From: Haloarcula argentinensis DSM 12282
GTDB lineage: Archaea > Halobacteriota > Halobacteria > Halobacteriales > Haloarculaceae
DNA length: 64,000 bases
Reading direction: 5' to 3'
Assembly: GCA_000336895.1 (NCBI GenBank)
Contig: AOLX01000014.1
Span: 1 to 64,000, forward strand
Every line of letters starts with the position of its first letter. Position 1 is the stretch's first letter. Under the pieces are notes generated by a model. The model did no database searches and was not told the origin of the DNA. It saw nothing but the letters and a program-made list of their open reading frames with translations. This document shows, one piece after another, positions 45,439 through 54,633 of the stretch. A program made the position numbers and the translations under genes.

Positions 45439-46677
45439 ATGACCTGGGAACCTGAGAGCGGTGATGTCATCGCCGGCCAGTACAAACTCGAGGAGTTCCT
45501 TGGCAAAGGAGGGTTCGCAAAGGCGTTCCGCGCGACAGACATCGAGAGCGGCGAGTCGGTCGCCGTCAAATACCCCAACTACACCGAATCCCAGAACGAC
45601 CCCGACATCATCGAGGAGTACTTCAAAAAGGAGGTCGGCTCCCTAGAACGAATCCGCCGGGCCGGCGGTCACCAGAACGTGATGGACTACTACGACCAGG
45701 TCACAGAGCGTGACGTTCCGTTTCTGGTCGTCCAGCTGATCGTCGATGGGATCGAACTCGACGAGGTCATCGACCAGCACGGCCCGATCGACGACAGCGA
45801 ACAGGTCCGCCAGATCGGCATCGATCTCTGTGACGCGATGGGCTTTCTCCACGAAAACGAGATCGTCTATCGGGACCTGAAACCGGAGAACGTGATGCTT
45901 ACGCCCGACATCACACCTACGCTGATCGACTTCAACACGGCGACGGGGTTCGATGCTACCGAAGATCCCTCCTCCGGGAACACCGGGACGACGATTCTGG
46001 GGCCGTTCAAGCCCCGCGAAGTCGCCGAGGCCAGCCGAACCGACGTTCGGCAGGGTCCCTGGTCGGACGTCTATTCCATCGGAAAGATACTCCTGTTCCT
46101 TCTCAAGGGGAGCGTCCCGAAGAAAGACGGGGTGAACCCGCAGGCGTTCGGGGCCGACTGCGACGATTATCTGGCTGAAATCGTCGAACGGGCCACACAG
46201 TCACACTACCGCGACCGATACCGGAACGCGACGGTCCTCAAGGAGGTCCTCGAACGGCGAGATCCGACGCCGCCCGCGACGGCGTCGGTGACGTACATCC
46301 AGGCGGACAGACAGTTCACCGTCGAACCGGGCGACACTATCGGGCGACAGGGCGCGAGCGGTCCCCCGGCATCGATAACAATCGAGGACCCGCAGGGAGA
46401 GTACATCTCCTCAGTGCAGGTCCAGTTCGACATCGAGGACGGCGAGTGGGCCCTCCACGACCGGAGCCTCAACGGGACGTTCGTCCAGAAAGGGGCCGGC
46501 TGGCAGCGAGTCCTCTCGGAACCCGGACGCAACCGTCTGCGCTCCGAAGGCGAGGACCCGACCGACAGACACGGCGACGTGCCCCCCGAGTCGGTGACAC
46601 TCACCGACGGTGATCTGGTGTCGCTGGTCCATCCGACCTACGGGGTCACGTTCGAGTTCCATCCGGAGGAGTCATGA
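45439..46677 (+). CDS. Ser/Thr protein kinase with C-terminal FHA-like domain
   Basis: A 412-residue eukaryotic-type kinase. Gly loop GKGGFA (22-27), Lys44 in VAVK, catalytic loop YRDLKPEN (144-151), and DFN (164-166) in place of DFG. Residues about 290-410 form an FHA-like module: GRQG, then ISSVQVQF where the usual His after the conserved Ser is Gln, and SLNGTFV. No membrane helix is present, so it is cytoplasmic. It overlaps the phosphatase gene by four bases, a typical kinase/phosphatase pair. The Asn in DFN may alter metal binding, but the catalytic Asp residues are kept. Confidence 0.9.
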   Translation: MTWEPESGDVIAGQYKLEEFLGKGGFAKAFRATDIESGESVAVKYPNYTESQNDPDIIEEYFKKEVGSLERIRRAGGHQNVMDYYDQVTERDVPFLVVQLIVDGIELDEVIDQHGPIDDSEQVRQIGIDLCDAMGFLHENEIVYRDLKPENVMLTPDITPTLIDFNTATGFDATEDPSSGNTGTTILGPFKPREVAEASRTDVRQGPWSDVYSIGKILLFLLKGSVPKKDGVNPQAFGADCDDYLAEIVERATQSHYRDRYRNATVLKEVLERRDPTPPATASVTYIQADRQFTVEPGDTIGRQGASGPPASITIEDPQGEYISSVQVQFDIEDGEWALHDRSLNGTFVQKGAGWQRVLSEPGRNRLRSEGEDPTDRHGDVPPESVTLTDGDLVSLVHPTYGVTFEFHPEES

Positions 46678-47882
46678 GATACAGCACGAACTACGACATC
46701 GGCGACAGGAAGCGAGGACAGGGCATCAACGAGGACAGCGTCTCGCTGACGGTGTTCGAGGAGGGCCACCGAGACGGCTACCGCGGACAAGACAGAACAC
46801 AGCCGCAGAATTCGGATACAGCAGACGACGGCGAACCAGCGGAGGTGACAGACGATACAGCCGGTACTGAGACGGCGGCGTATACGGCTGCCGACACGGA
46901 CGGCACTGACATTGACGACGGAGATGCGTCCGAAACCGATGCCAACGAACAACCGATGAACCGTTCAGCCGGCGTGTTCGTGGTCGCTGACGGTGCTGGC
47001 GGGCACGACGCCGGCGACATCGCGTCGTACATCACGACGACTATCGTGGCCGAACAGCTCGCTCCCGTGGCGATCCGGACGGCCCGGAGCTATCCCGGGG
47101 GCTTCGATGTCGATGTCGCCCGTGATGTCCTGCCGGACCCGCCCGGCGAGCGCGAACTCGAAACCGCCGTGGCAGAGGCGATTACAGCGGCTCACCGCGA
47201 AATTATTCGGTACGCAAACGAGACCGGGACCCAATCCTACACGACGGTCGTCGCGGGGATCTACGCCGACGGCAAGCTCCATTACGGCTGGGTCGGTGAC
47301 AGCCGGGCCTACGTCGTCAACAGTGCCCGTGAGACGATCTCGCCGCTAACCAGAGACCATGCCGTCGTTCAGGAGTGGGTCGACAGCGACGAAATCGACC
47401 CCGTGGAAGCACACGTCCACCCCAACGGGAACGAAATCACACGCGCGCTGGGCGGGTCTGGCTACGAGGACCCAGATGAGGCGACTGTTGGGGTGGACAC
47501 ACGAACGGTCAGGCTGTACGCAGAAGACACGGTGTTGGCGACCAGCGACGGACTCATTGACGCACAGACCGATGCGCCGGAGCTATACGAGGAGTACGTC
47601 GATTCGGATCACGCTGATTCGGTGGCCGAGCGTATCCACGACGAAGTCGTCACCGACGACGAGATCCGCGACGTTGTCCTCGATGCAGCATCCCTTGACG
47701 AAGCGAGTCAGGAGTTCGTGTCACTTGCAAACGACCGCGGTGGGAAAGACAACATCTCCGTGCTCCTGTTTGCTGACAGTGCGCTCCCAAAAACACCAGA
47801 AAGCGGTGGGATGCCAGTTCGAGATATCGATCCTGACCTCGATATTTCCGAACGTGACACAGTGATTATGACAGACGAGTAG
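46674..47882 (+). CDS. PP2C-family protein phosphatase with acidic insert
   Basis: A 402-residue PPM/PP2C phosphatase. Metal and motif residues are intact: NED at 19-21, VADGAGGHDAGD near 104-115, GDSRAY, TRDHA, ATSDG and GGKDN. Between the first and second motifs lies an Asp/Glu/Thr-rich insert of about 60 residues (33-96) that replaces a short loop and is probably disordered. It should reverse phosphorylation by the kinase encoded four bases upstream. It is soluble and has no sensor domain. Confidence 0.93.
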   Translation: MRYSTNYDIGDRKRGQGINEDSVSLTVFEEGHRDGYRGQDRTQPQNSDTADDGEPAEVTDDTAGTETAAYTAADTDGTDIDDGDASETDANEQPMNRSAGVFVVADGAGGHDAGDIASYITTTIVAEQLAPVAIRTARSYPGGFDVDVARDVLPDPPGERELETAVAEAITAAHREIIRYANETGTQSYTTVVAGIYADGKLHYGWVGDSRAYVVNSARETISPLTRDHAVVQEWVDSDEIDPVEAHVHPNGNEITRALGGSGYEDPDEATVGVDTRTVRLYAEDTVLATSDGLIDAQTDAPELYEEYVDSDHADSVAERIHDEVVTDDEIRDVVLDAASLDEASQEFVSLANDRGGKDNISVLLFADSALPKTPESGGMPVRDIDPDLDISERDTVIMTDE

Positions 47883-47942
47883 AGAGAAAGTTTCGTGGGA
47901 CAAGTATTTTATTTCTCGACTCTGTAGGATCTAACGAAACCC

Positions 47943-49076
47943 ATGCCTGAATCCGACCGTACGGTAAAATGCCCCATATGCGACGAGGACTTTGATCCGA
48001 CAGTCGCGGGCGGATGGTGCACAAACCCGGACTGTGGTGAGTGGCAACACACTGACGAAAGCGCCGCTGATTTTGACACCGACGATGGGGTGCCAGACGA
48101 TGCCGACTTGATACCGGAAGGCACGGACGAGGCAGACCCGACGGGTGGCCAGTCGATGGGAACCAGTGATGAACCCGACACGCCGGATGGCAACACTGGT
48201 GACGATGCTAGCGCCGACGATGTCTCGGCGGATGCGGCCTCGGACACTGGGGCAGCCGAGGCAGAGGATGAGACGGCGGAGACGGCGACGGAAAACGAAC
48301 CTGAAGCCGACGCCGAGGCCGAAAACGGAACCGAGCCGAACACTGCGGAAGAACCCGACGAGGCCGACGACACCCCGGACAAGTCCAGCGGTGACTCCAA
48401 AGCGGACGCCGAGGAGTCAGGCGAAACCCCGGAGACAGATGACGACCCGGCGACCATTACCTGTCCGGACTGTGACCGCGAACTCGACGCTGACGCGAAT
48501 TTCTGTGTCGCCTGCGGTGCAGACGTACAGGACATCACACCGGGAGACGACCGCTCGCTCGACACGTGCCCGTCCTGTGATACCGCTGTCGACGACGATG
48601 CCAGTTTCTGTGTCAACTGTGGGGAGGACTTAGACGCGCATCGCGGCGAGAGCGACACGTCGACGGCTGACTCGGCAGGGCCGTCGACCGCCGACGAGAC
48701 GGAGAGTGAGTCAGCAACCGCGGGCGACGCCGTCGACACACTCGCCTCACAATCCACCGACGATGCGGCGGTACCGGACAAACTCGTCCTCTCGATCGAG
48801 GGCCGAGATATCACCGTCGAAGACGGGGATCGAATCGGCCGGGAGATCCGGGCAGCACTATTGGATGCCGGCCGACCGGAAGACGAAGCGGTTCGGATCC
48901 ACCGCGAACACGTCCGGTTCGACCGCCAGCCGGACGGGTACTATCTGGTCGACCTCGGGGACAACCCGACGCGGCTGAACGAGACCCAGCTGCAGAAAGG
49001 CGACCGGGAACCGATCCAACCGGGCGACGAACTCGAACTCTCGGGCGTCGCCACGATGACACTTCGGGCGGCGTGA
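47943..49076 (+). CDS. Triple zinc-ribbon protein with C-terminal FHA-like domain
   Basis: A 377-residue acidic protein. Zinc sites are at the N-terminus (CPICDEDF ... CTNPDC), the middle (CPDCDREL ... CVACG), and soon after (CPSCDTAV ... CVNCG). A 110-residue Asp/Glu/Thr/Ala-rich linker separates the first from the others. The last 100 residues (LVLSIEGRDITVEDGDRIGR, IHREHVRFD, NPTRLN) resemble an FHA fold with Ser replaced by His. FHA modules read phosphothreonine, so this is a likely substrate or reader of the neighbouring kinase. It follows the phosphatase gene by 60 bases. Confidence 0.85.
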   Translation: MPESDRTVKCPICDEDFDPTVAGGWCTNPDCGEWQHTDESAADFDTDDGVPDDADLIPEGTDEADPTGGQSMGTSDEPDTPDGNTGDDASADDVSADAASDTGAAEAEDETAETATENEPEADAEAENGTEPNTAEEPDEADDTPDKSSGDSKADAEESGETPETDDDPATITCPDCDRELDADANFCVACGADVQDITPGDDRSLDTCPSCDTAVDDDASFCVNCGEDLDAHRGESDTSTADSAGPSTADETESESATAGDAVDTLASQSTDDAAVPDKLVLSIEGRDITVEDGDRIGREIRAALLDAGRPEDEAVRIHREHVRFDRQPDGYYLVDLGDNPTRLNETQLQKGDREPIQPGDELELSGVATMTLRAA

Positions 49077-49116
49077 CCACCCACAGTTAAGCGGTCGGTC
49101 GGGAAACATCAGGCTG

Positions 49117-50388
49117 ATGGAGCGTGGTCGACTGGGGTTGGAACTCCGCGAGTCCGCCGCACTACTACGAGCTGAAACCTGGCTATTTGTGGGTGTGGGT
49201 CTGGCATGGCTCGTCTACGGTGGCTGGGTACTCGCGATGGGGCTGCTGCTGGCGCAGTTCCCGGGGCTCGAACGGACTGTTCTTGCGACATTCGCTGGCC
49301 GAACTGTCACGCTACGAACTGTACTCGCCGCTGGTCTCTGGCTTGTCGGTCCGTCACTGGCGACCGTCGTCCTCATCAACCGGCGGCTTCGGAACAGGCA
49401 CGGCAACCTTGCCGACGCGTATCGGCTGGACCATCCAAGCCTGTTACTCGCTATCCCCGGCAGTGTACTCCTCGGCTGCCTACTGCTCAGTATCATACTC
49501 GGGCAGCCATGGCCGCTCACGGTGGTCGTACTGCTCGGGACAGTGCATCTCGTCGTCCGGACTGTCGCCTACGGACACCGCGTCTACACACTCTCGGTCC
49601 CGCCACTCCTGTCGCTGCTGGTGTTCGTGAGCGCAGTCTCGCTTAGTACTGGGTGGTTGGTCCAGATGGACACTGCATCCGGCGTATCGTCGGAGCTGTC
49701 TCCGTGGCTGACTCAGGCCGGTATTAGTCCCGTTGTTGAGATAGCCCTCAAACTGACGGGCGTTCAGCCATCGCAAGCCACACCTCTGTTCATCGCCATC
49801 CCCGGCGTGCTGGCGAGCGTATATCTCCTCTTCCAACTGCTCGCTGGGACCCCGGTCAGAATCCGTGCGCCGCTTTCGAACCCGCAGTACCGTCCGGGCC
49901 AGCGGCTCCCGATCATGCCACCGGTCGGCGGCTCTCAAAACGACGACGAGAGTCCGACCGCCGAACGAGACGTGGACGCTGCACCGGATTCTCGGGAACA
50001 GACTGGAACCGGAACCGACACCGAAGATGACGACAGCGACGCGGAGTCACCGGGACACACCGGGACCCGAGTGTTTTCGCCCGACGAGGCTCAGGCTGCG
50101 CAACCGCCTGCTCACGAATCGGGACAGGGCAACGCGCCGCCGTCAGGGGCTACCACAGAACCGGAAACGGCGGGTGACGACACTGGGACAGGCACGGACT
50201 CTGAGACAGCCGGGACGGACGATACGAACGAGACCACCTCGGCAACCGAGGAAGCGTGGATGGATGACACGTCCGTCTTCACGCCGGGCGGCCGCGACGC
50301 CGGCCAGGCGTACTGTGGCGAGTGCGGCGAGTCGCTGCCGCCCGACGCTGACACCTGTCCGTCCTGTGGCGACCCCGTCGACGGGTGA
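49117..50388 (+). CDS. Membrane protein with acidic linker and C-terminal zinc ribbon
   Basis: A 423-residue protein with about seven hydrophobic segments in residues 20-250, followed by an Asp/Thr/Glu-rich linker of some 130 residues and a C-terminal zinc ribbon (YCGECGESLPP ... CPSCGDPV). A Phe-Thr-Pro-Gly-Gly segment (VFTPGG) near the end and VFSPDEAQ in the linker could be phospho-acceptor sites. It is last in the signalling cluster and could be its membrane output. It is convergent with the next gene five bases away. Confidence 0.8.
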   Translation: MERGRLGLELRESAALLRAETWLFVGVGLAWLVYGGWVLAMGLLLAQFPGLERTVLATFAGRTVTLRTVLAAGLWLVGPSLATVVLINRRLRNRHGNLADAYRLDHPSLLLAIPGSVLLGCLLLSIILGQPWPLTVVVLLGTVHLVVRTVAYGHRVYTLSVPPLLSLLVFVSAVSLSTGWLVQMDTASGVSSELSPWLTQAGISPVVEIALKLTGVQPSQATPLFIAIPGVLASVYLLFQLLAGTPVRIRAPLSNPQYRPGQRLPIMPPVGGSQNDDESPTAERDVDAAPDSREQTGTGTDTEDDDSDAESPGHTGTRVFSPDEAQAAQPPAHESGQGNAPPSGATTEPETAGDDTGTGTDSETAGTDDTNETTSATEEAWMDDTSVFTPGGRDAGQAYCGECGESLPPDADTCPSCGDPVDG

Positions 50389-50393
50389 GGTGG

Positions 50394-50942
50394 TCAGCGG
50401 TTCGAAACGGGGATGTCGCCGAGCGCGACGGTGTACTGTGTCGACTGTACTGATTCCCCGTCCGGGTACACGAACACCGTTACAGCGACGGTGTCCGGGC
50501 GCTCACCGGGCGGGAGGAGCCACGACTGGGTCACGTCGTCAGTGTCTCCCACTGGTAGCTGTCCAGTGCTTGCGGTGTCCGCAACTGTCTCTCCGCTGCG
50601 GGTGGTAACGCTGTCGAGACGAACTGCTGTGGGGTCTGACCCGGTGTTCGTCACGTTCACTGTGAGCGTGAACCGCCACCCATCGTCAGCCGTGACGACA
50701 GACGCCGCGTCGATGCGGGCTGAGACGTTGGCGGATTTCAGAATCGGGTCGCCGACGTCGGCACCGGCCGGCTCTGCAGTCGGCGTTCCGGGGACCGCCT
50801 CTCCCCCGGTGTCTCCGGTTAAATGATGCCCCATCATACTCCCGAAGGTAACGACCTCGATGAGGATCGGCAAGCCGATTCCGACGATGATGAGGAGTCG
50901 TAGCAGCGTTTTCTGCTCCGGACCGTCGACGTCGTCGAACAT
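50394..50942 (-). CDS. Membrane-anchored outer-face protein near the terminal oxidase
   Basis: A 182-residue protein with an N-terminal membrane helix (LLRLLIIVGIGLPILIEVVTF) and an outside beta-rich domain of Ig/CARDB-like strands (FTLTVNVTNTGSDPTAVRL, TVAVTVFVYPDGES). No metal ligands. It follows the oxidase subunit I gene by 23 bases and is probably an accessory subunit or assembly factor of the oxidase. No family name is recognised. Confidence 0.72.
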   Translation of the reverse strand: MFDDVDGPEQKTLLRLLIIVGIGLPILIEVVTFGSMMGHHLTGDTGGEAVPGTPTAEPAGADVGDPILKSANVSARIDAASVVTADDGWRFTLTVNVTNTGSDPTAVRLDSVTTRSGETVADTASTGQLPVGDTDDVTQSWLLPPGERPDTVAVTVFVYPDGESVQSTQYTVALGDIPVSNR

Positions 50943-50965
50943 GATGAGAGAGTAGTGAAGTGGTG

Positions 50966-52654
50966 TTAGACCGGGATCGGCGGGCTACCGGGCGCGAACA
51001 GTCCATCAGCGACCATGCTGGCGAGTGGTGGCCCGTAGGCGATGACGATGAGCAGCAGGGCAATTGCCGTCCAGAGCTTGTAGTTGTCCAGAATACGCGG
51101 GCTGTGGTCCGCGCCGGACAGCGGTTCTGGGATGTTGCTGTTGACAGACAGCGTCCCGCCGCGGCGAGCGAGCAGGGTGTCAGCCATGACGATGAGGAAC
51201 ATCGCGGCGCCAACGAACAGCAGGAAGCCGCCGATGGCGATCTGGATTCGCATTTCGCCGACCGTTCCGGCGACCCCCTCGAACGCGAACTCGTCGTACG
51301 TCGGTTCGGCAGTCCGTCGCGGGATGCCGGCGAGGCCGGCCCGGTGCATGGCGTTCGACATCACTGCCATGCCCACGAACCAGACGTACGGCTGGAGCGT
51401 AGCGATGCTGCGCTGTCGGAGTTTCTTCCCGGTGATCTGCGGGACCAGCCAGTAGCTGATAGCCATCGCCGTCAGCGCGAACGCAGTCCCGACGGTGAGG
51501 TGGAAGTGGCCGGGCACCCAGATGGTGTTGTGGATGAGGTAGTTGATGTTCATCCCGGCGTTGATCATGCCGGAGAACCCTCCCGCCGCGAACATCAGGC
51601 CGGCGAGCATACAGCCGGCGAAGGCCGGCTTGCCCCACGGCAGATTCCGAAGCCAGGAGAGGTAGCCCTTTGCACCCCGCTGGCGAGCGCCATGTTCAAC
51701 CGAGGCGACCACGGTGAACGCGGTCAGCAGCGAGGGCAACAGCAAGAACATCGTGTTCGTCATTGCGATGAACTTGTAGCCCGATGGAATACCGGGGTCG
51801 GTGTACTGGTGGTGGAAGCCGACCGGGGTCGAGAGCAGCAGGAAGGCGACGAAGACCACGCGGGCCAGCGGGTCACTGAACAGTCGGCCGCCAGCCAGTT
51901 TCGGCAGGATAGTGTACCAGACGAGGTACGCCGGCATGAGCCAGAAGTACACGACCGGGTGGCCGAAGTACCAGAACAGTGTCCGCGTCAGCAGCGGGTC
52001 GACGTTCTGGATGAGTCCGAGCGACCACGGGATGAGGAAGGCGACGACCTCGACGGCGACGCCGATGGTGGAGACATACCACATCAGCATCGTCGTCAGG
52101 ACCATGAACGTCTGCAGCGGAATGCGTTCATCCGGGTTCTCAGAGCGCCACTCCCACAGGGACTTGAAGTACGCGAGGCCAGCGACCCACGAGCCGACGA
52201 TGATGAGCGCGGCGCCGATGTAGAACGCCGGGTGCGCTTTCATCGGGGCGTAGAAGGTAAACAGCACATCCGCTTTGAGGTCGTGACCCAGAATCGACGG
52301 CGCACCGACGAGACCGCCGATGATGGACACGGCCGCAAGCACTGTTCCCGTGAGCATTATCCAGAAGGCCGACCAGGCGATGCGCTGTGGCAGCTCCCGT
52401 TCGAGACTGTTGGCGACAGCCCACGTGAACAGTCCCGCGATGAAGAACGTAGTAAACACGAGCGCCAGCAGAACGCCGTGGCCCGTCAGAATCGTGTAGT
52501 AGTCAGCCGAACTGACGAAGCCGCGGAACACGCCAGTGCGGTGAAGCGCCTGAACGACGCCGAACAACGCACCGATTCCGAGGGCGACGAACGCCACGAG
52601 GAACTCGCTACGGACGAGCTTCGACGTTTTCGGATAGGAATCGACGAACACCAT
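50966..52654 (-). CDS. cbaA: ba3-type cytochrome oxidase subunit I
   Basis: A 562-residue heme-copper oxygen reductase subunit with 12 or more membrane segments. The low-spin heme His is in TGHGVLLALVFTTFF. The CuB site has GHPVVYFWLMPAYLVWY, where the B-family Val-Val replaces the Pro-Glu of A-type enzymes, and HHQYTDPG; the high-spin His is in PGHFHLTVG. Absence of the A-family Glu and the match to T. thermophilus ba3 place it in the B family. It reduces oxygen to water and pumps protons. The start overlaps subunit II by one base. Confidence 0.93.
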   Translation of the reverse strand: MVFVDSYPKTSKLVRSEFLVAFVALGIGALFGVVQALHRTGVFRGFVSSADYYTILTGHGVLLALVFTTFFIAGLFTWAVANSLERELPQRIAWSAFWIMLTGTVLAAVSIIGGLVGAPSILGHDLKADVLFTFYAPMKAHPAFYIGAALIIVGSWVAGLAYFKSLWEWRSENPDERIPLQTFMVLTTMLMWYVSTIGVAVEVVAFLIPWSLGLIQNVDPLLTRTLFWYFGHPVVYFWLMPAYLVWYTILPKLAGGRLFSDPLARVVFVAFLLLSTPVGFHHQYTDPGIPSGYKFIAMTNTMFLLLPSLLTAFTVVASVEHGARQRGAKGYLSWLRNLPWGKPAFAGCMLAGLMFAAGGFSGMINAGMNINYLIHNTIWVPGHFHLTVGTAFALTAMAISYWLVPQITGKKLRQRSIATLQPYVWFVGMAVMSNAMHRAGLAGIPRRTAEPTYDEFAFEGVAGTVGEMRIQIAIGGFLLFVGAAMFLIVMADTLLARRGGTLSVNSNIPEPLSGADHSPRILDNYKLWTAIALLLIVIAYGPPLASMVADGLFAPGSPPIPV

Positions 52655-53226
52655 TACTGATCCGCCTCCTCCTGAGCCTGTGCATCATCTGCTGACTGGT
52701 CGATGTTCTCTTGCTGCATATCGTACTCCTCCGGCGGGACGACTTCGACGGAGCCACCCATCGTGTGATGGGCCGCCCCGCAGTATTCGTGACAGATAAG
52801 CCCGTACGTGCCGGGCTCGTTGAACCGGGCAGAGACTTCGGAGACCTGGCCCGGGATGACCATCGTGTTTATGTTGGTTTCAACCACGGAGAAGCCGTGT
52901 ACCACGTCTGCACTGGTCACCCTGAACGTTACGTTGGCACCTGCGGGTACCTGGATCGGATTGTCTCCACTACCAGGAACGAACTGGAACTGCCGGGCAA
53001 CGACGTACACGGTGTACTTATCGTCGCCAGTCTTGACCACACCGGGGTCGTCGAACGGGGTATCAGTGTTGCCGTTCTGTACTTCTTCTGCACTTATTTG
53101 TCCGCCCGAATCATCGACCATCCCGACGCCGACGCCGACTGATCCGTAGGCGATGGTCGCGATGAACCCGACGATGAGCAGTATCGCTGCACCGAGCCAA
53201 ACCTTTTCGAATCTATGAACCTGCAT
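52654..53226 (-). CDS. cbaB: ba3-type cytochrome oxidase subunit II (CuA)
   Basis: A 190-residue subunit with one N-terminal membrane helix and an outside cupredoxin domain. The CuA site is HGFSVVETN plus CHEYCGAAHHTMGG (Cys-x3-Cys-x3-His-x2-Met). It receives electrons from the halocyanin-type donor encoded next to it and passes them to subunit I. The C-terminal 25 residues are a Gln/Asp/Glu tail. It lies four bases after the halocyanin gene, so the three genes form one operon. Confidence 0.93.
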   Translation of the reverse strand: MQVHRFEKVWLGAAILLIVGFIATIAYGSVGVGVGMVDDSGGQISAEEVQNGNTDTPFDDPGVVKTGDDKYTVYVVARQFQFVPGSGDNPIQVPAGANVTFRVTSADVVHGFSVVETNINTMVIPGQVSEVSARFNEPGTYGLICHEYCGAAHHTMGGSVEVVPPEEYDMQQENIDQSADDAQAQEEADQ

Positions 53227-53230
53227 GATA

Positions 53231-54466
53231 TCACCCGATTATCGAGACGCGGCCGAGGAACTCGACGAAGTACATGAACACCCACAGCAGGCCGATCAAC
53301 ACGAAGTAGAAGGCGACCAGTGCCGCCGTTCCCTTCGGGTCGTACTCGTCGTGGCCTAGCTCGACGGCCGGTTCAGTCTCTTTGGCCTCTTCGACCGGCT
53401 CCGGGCCGGTCGCCCGCTGCAGCTCGCCACCTTCACCCATCTGTGGTGGCCGTCCGTTCTGACGGCGTCGCATCGCAACTGCGAACAACAGCGGCGAGAA
53501 GAACGCAAGCAGAACCGAGCCCGAGAGAAGCCACTGCGGGCCGGAGAGTTCGATACCGCTCCCTTCCTGTTCGCTTCCGCCCCCACTACCGCCACCGCTG
53601 CCACCAAGCGGGCCACCGACAACGACGGCACCCTTCATTCCGAGTGATTCGTGGGGGACGCAGGCGTACTTGTACACGCCCATCTCTTCGAAGGTATGGC
53701 TGTAGGTGGTCCCCGACTCGCTGACCGCACCACCTGAGTCAAGCGGCCCGTCGCCGTCAGAGACGACGTTGTGGCCGCCGCCTTCACCGGTCCAAGTCCA
53801 CGTCACTTCGGTGCCGGGTGTCACCCGAACCGCTGGCGGGTCGAAGGCGAACGCGCCGTTGTTGCCCTGCGCACCGACCGATATCTCGACGCTGTCGGCG
53901 TCGGTCCTGTCGACGGTTGTTCCGTCGTAGTTCGAGACGTTGTCGAACCAGCCGCCGTAATCCGGATTCTCGGGTGGGCCTTGCTGCTGTTGCCCGCCGG
54001 AGCCGCCGTCACCGGAGCTACCGCTTCCGGGCCGAACGACGACGGCGCCTTTCATCCCAAGGGCTTTGTGGGGGATGCAGACGTACTTGAACATCCCCTC
54101 CGATTCGAAGGTGTGGCTGTAGGTCGTGCCGGCCTCGCTAACTGCGCTTCCAGAATCAAGCGGGCCGTCGCCGTCCGAGACGACGTTGTGACCGCCGCCT
54201 TCACCGGTCCACTCCCAGACAACCTCTGTGCCCGGGCTGACCATCACCGCGGCCGGATCGAAGGCGAACGCGCCGTTGTTGCCCTGCGCGCCGACGGTGA
54301 TCGTCACGGTGTCTTGGCCCCGCTTGTCGACGGTCCCGTCGTAGTTCGAGACGTCGTCGAACCAGCCACCGTAGTCCGGTTCCTCCTGTGCTGTCGCCGT
54401 GCCAGTCGCGGCCAGCGCCGCTGTCCCGGCTGCGGCACCGACGAACTGTCGCCGACTCAGCGCCAT
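53231..54466 (-). CDS. Two-domain halocyanin with C-terminal membrane region
   Basis: A 411-residue Tat-exported protein (LSRRQFVGAAAGTAALAATG). Two blue-copper domains follow (about 30-145 and 170-290), each with GGGHNVVSDGDGPLDSG for the first His and a KYVCIPHKALGMKGA or KYACVPHESLGMKGA set for Cys, His and Met. A Gly-rich spacer leads to a membrane helix (about 310-335) and a second one at the C-terminus. It is the first gene of the oxidase operon and the probable electron donor to CuA; the fused helices would tether it. The domains are close repeats, suggesting recent duplication. Confidence 0.92.
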   Translation of the reverse strand: MALSRRQFVGAAAGTAALAATGTATAQEEPDYGGWFDDVSNYDGTVDKRGQDTVTITVGAQGNNGAFAFDPAAVMVSPGTEVVWEWTGEGGGHNVVSDGDGPLDSGSAVSEAGTTYSHTFESEGMFKYVCIPHKALGMKGAVVVRPGSGSSGDGGSGGQQQQGPPENPDYGGWFDNVSNYDGTTVDRTDADSVEISVGAQGNNGAFAFDPPAVRVTPGTEVTWTWTGEGGGHNVVSDGDGPLDSGGAVSESGTTYSHTFEEMGVYKYACVPHESLGMKGAVVVGGPLGGSGGGSGGGSEQEGSGIELSGPQWLLSGSVLLAFFSPLLFAVAMRRRQNGRPPQMGEGGELQRATGPEPVEEAKETEPAVELGHDEYDPKGTAALVAFYFVLIGLLWVFMYFVEFLGRVSIIG

Positions 54467-54601
54467 CGTCGCACCCCCACCGCATCGTGCGAATCTGGCA
54501 GCTGACTGCTTCTAGCTTCGTGCCGTACCATATCTGGGAGAATAGCAGATTACCTAAAAAAACCCCTGTTGGCGTTTTCAGCCGGCAGGAACGACCCGTT
54601 T

Positions 54602-54611
54602 CTTTTTATAA
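54602..54611 (+). promoter_or_regulatory. TATA box of the 58-residue oxidase protein gene
   Basis: CTTTTTATAA ends 22 bases before the ATG at 54634, the leaderless spacing. It begins the three-gene plus-strand unit that ends with the copper ATPase, divergent from the oxidase operon. Confidence 0.65.
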
Positions 54612-54633
54612 TCCCTCCAACGTACGGCCAGAT

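Noticed and set aside
50960..52660. A 566-codon plus-strand frame opposite oxidase subunit I
   Set aside because: The protein is Arg/Gln/Asp-rich without hydrophobic core or domains, and the opposite strand has an unmistakable ba3 oxidase.
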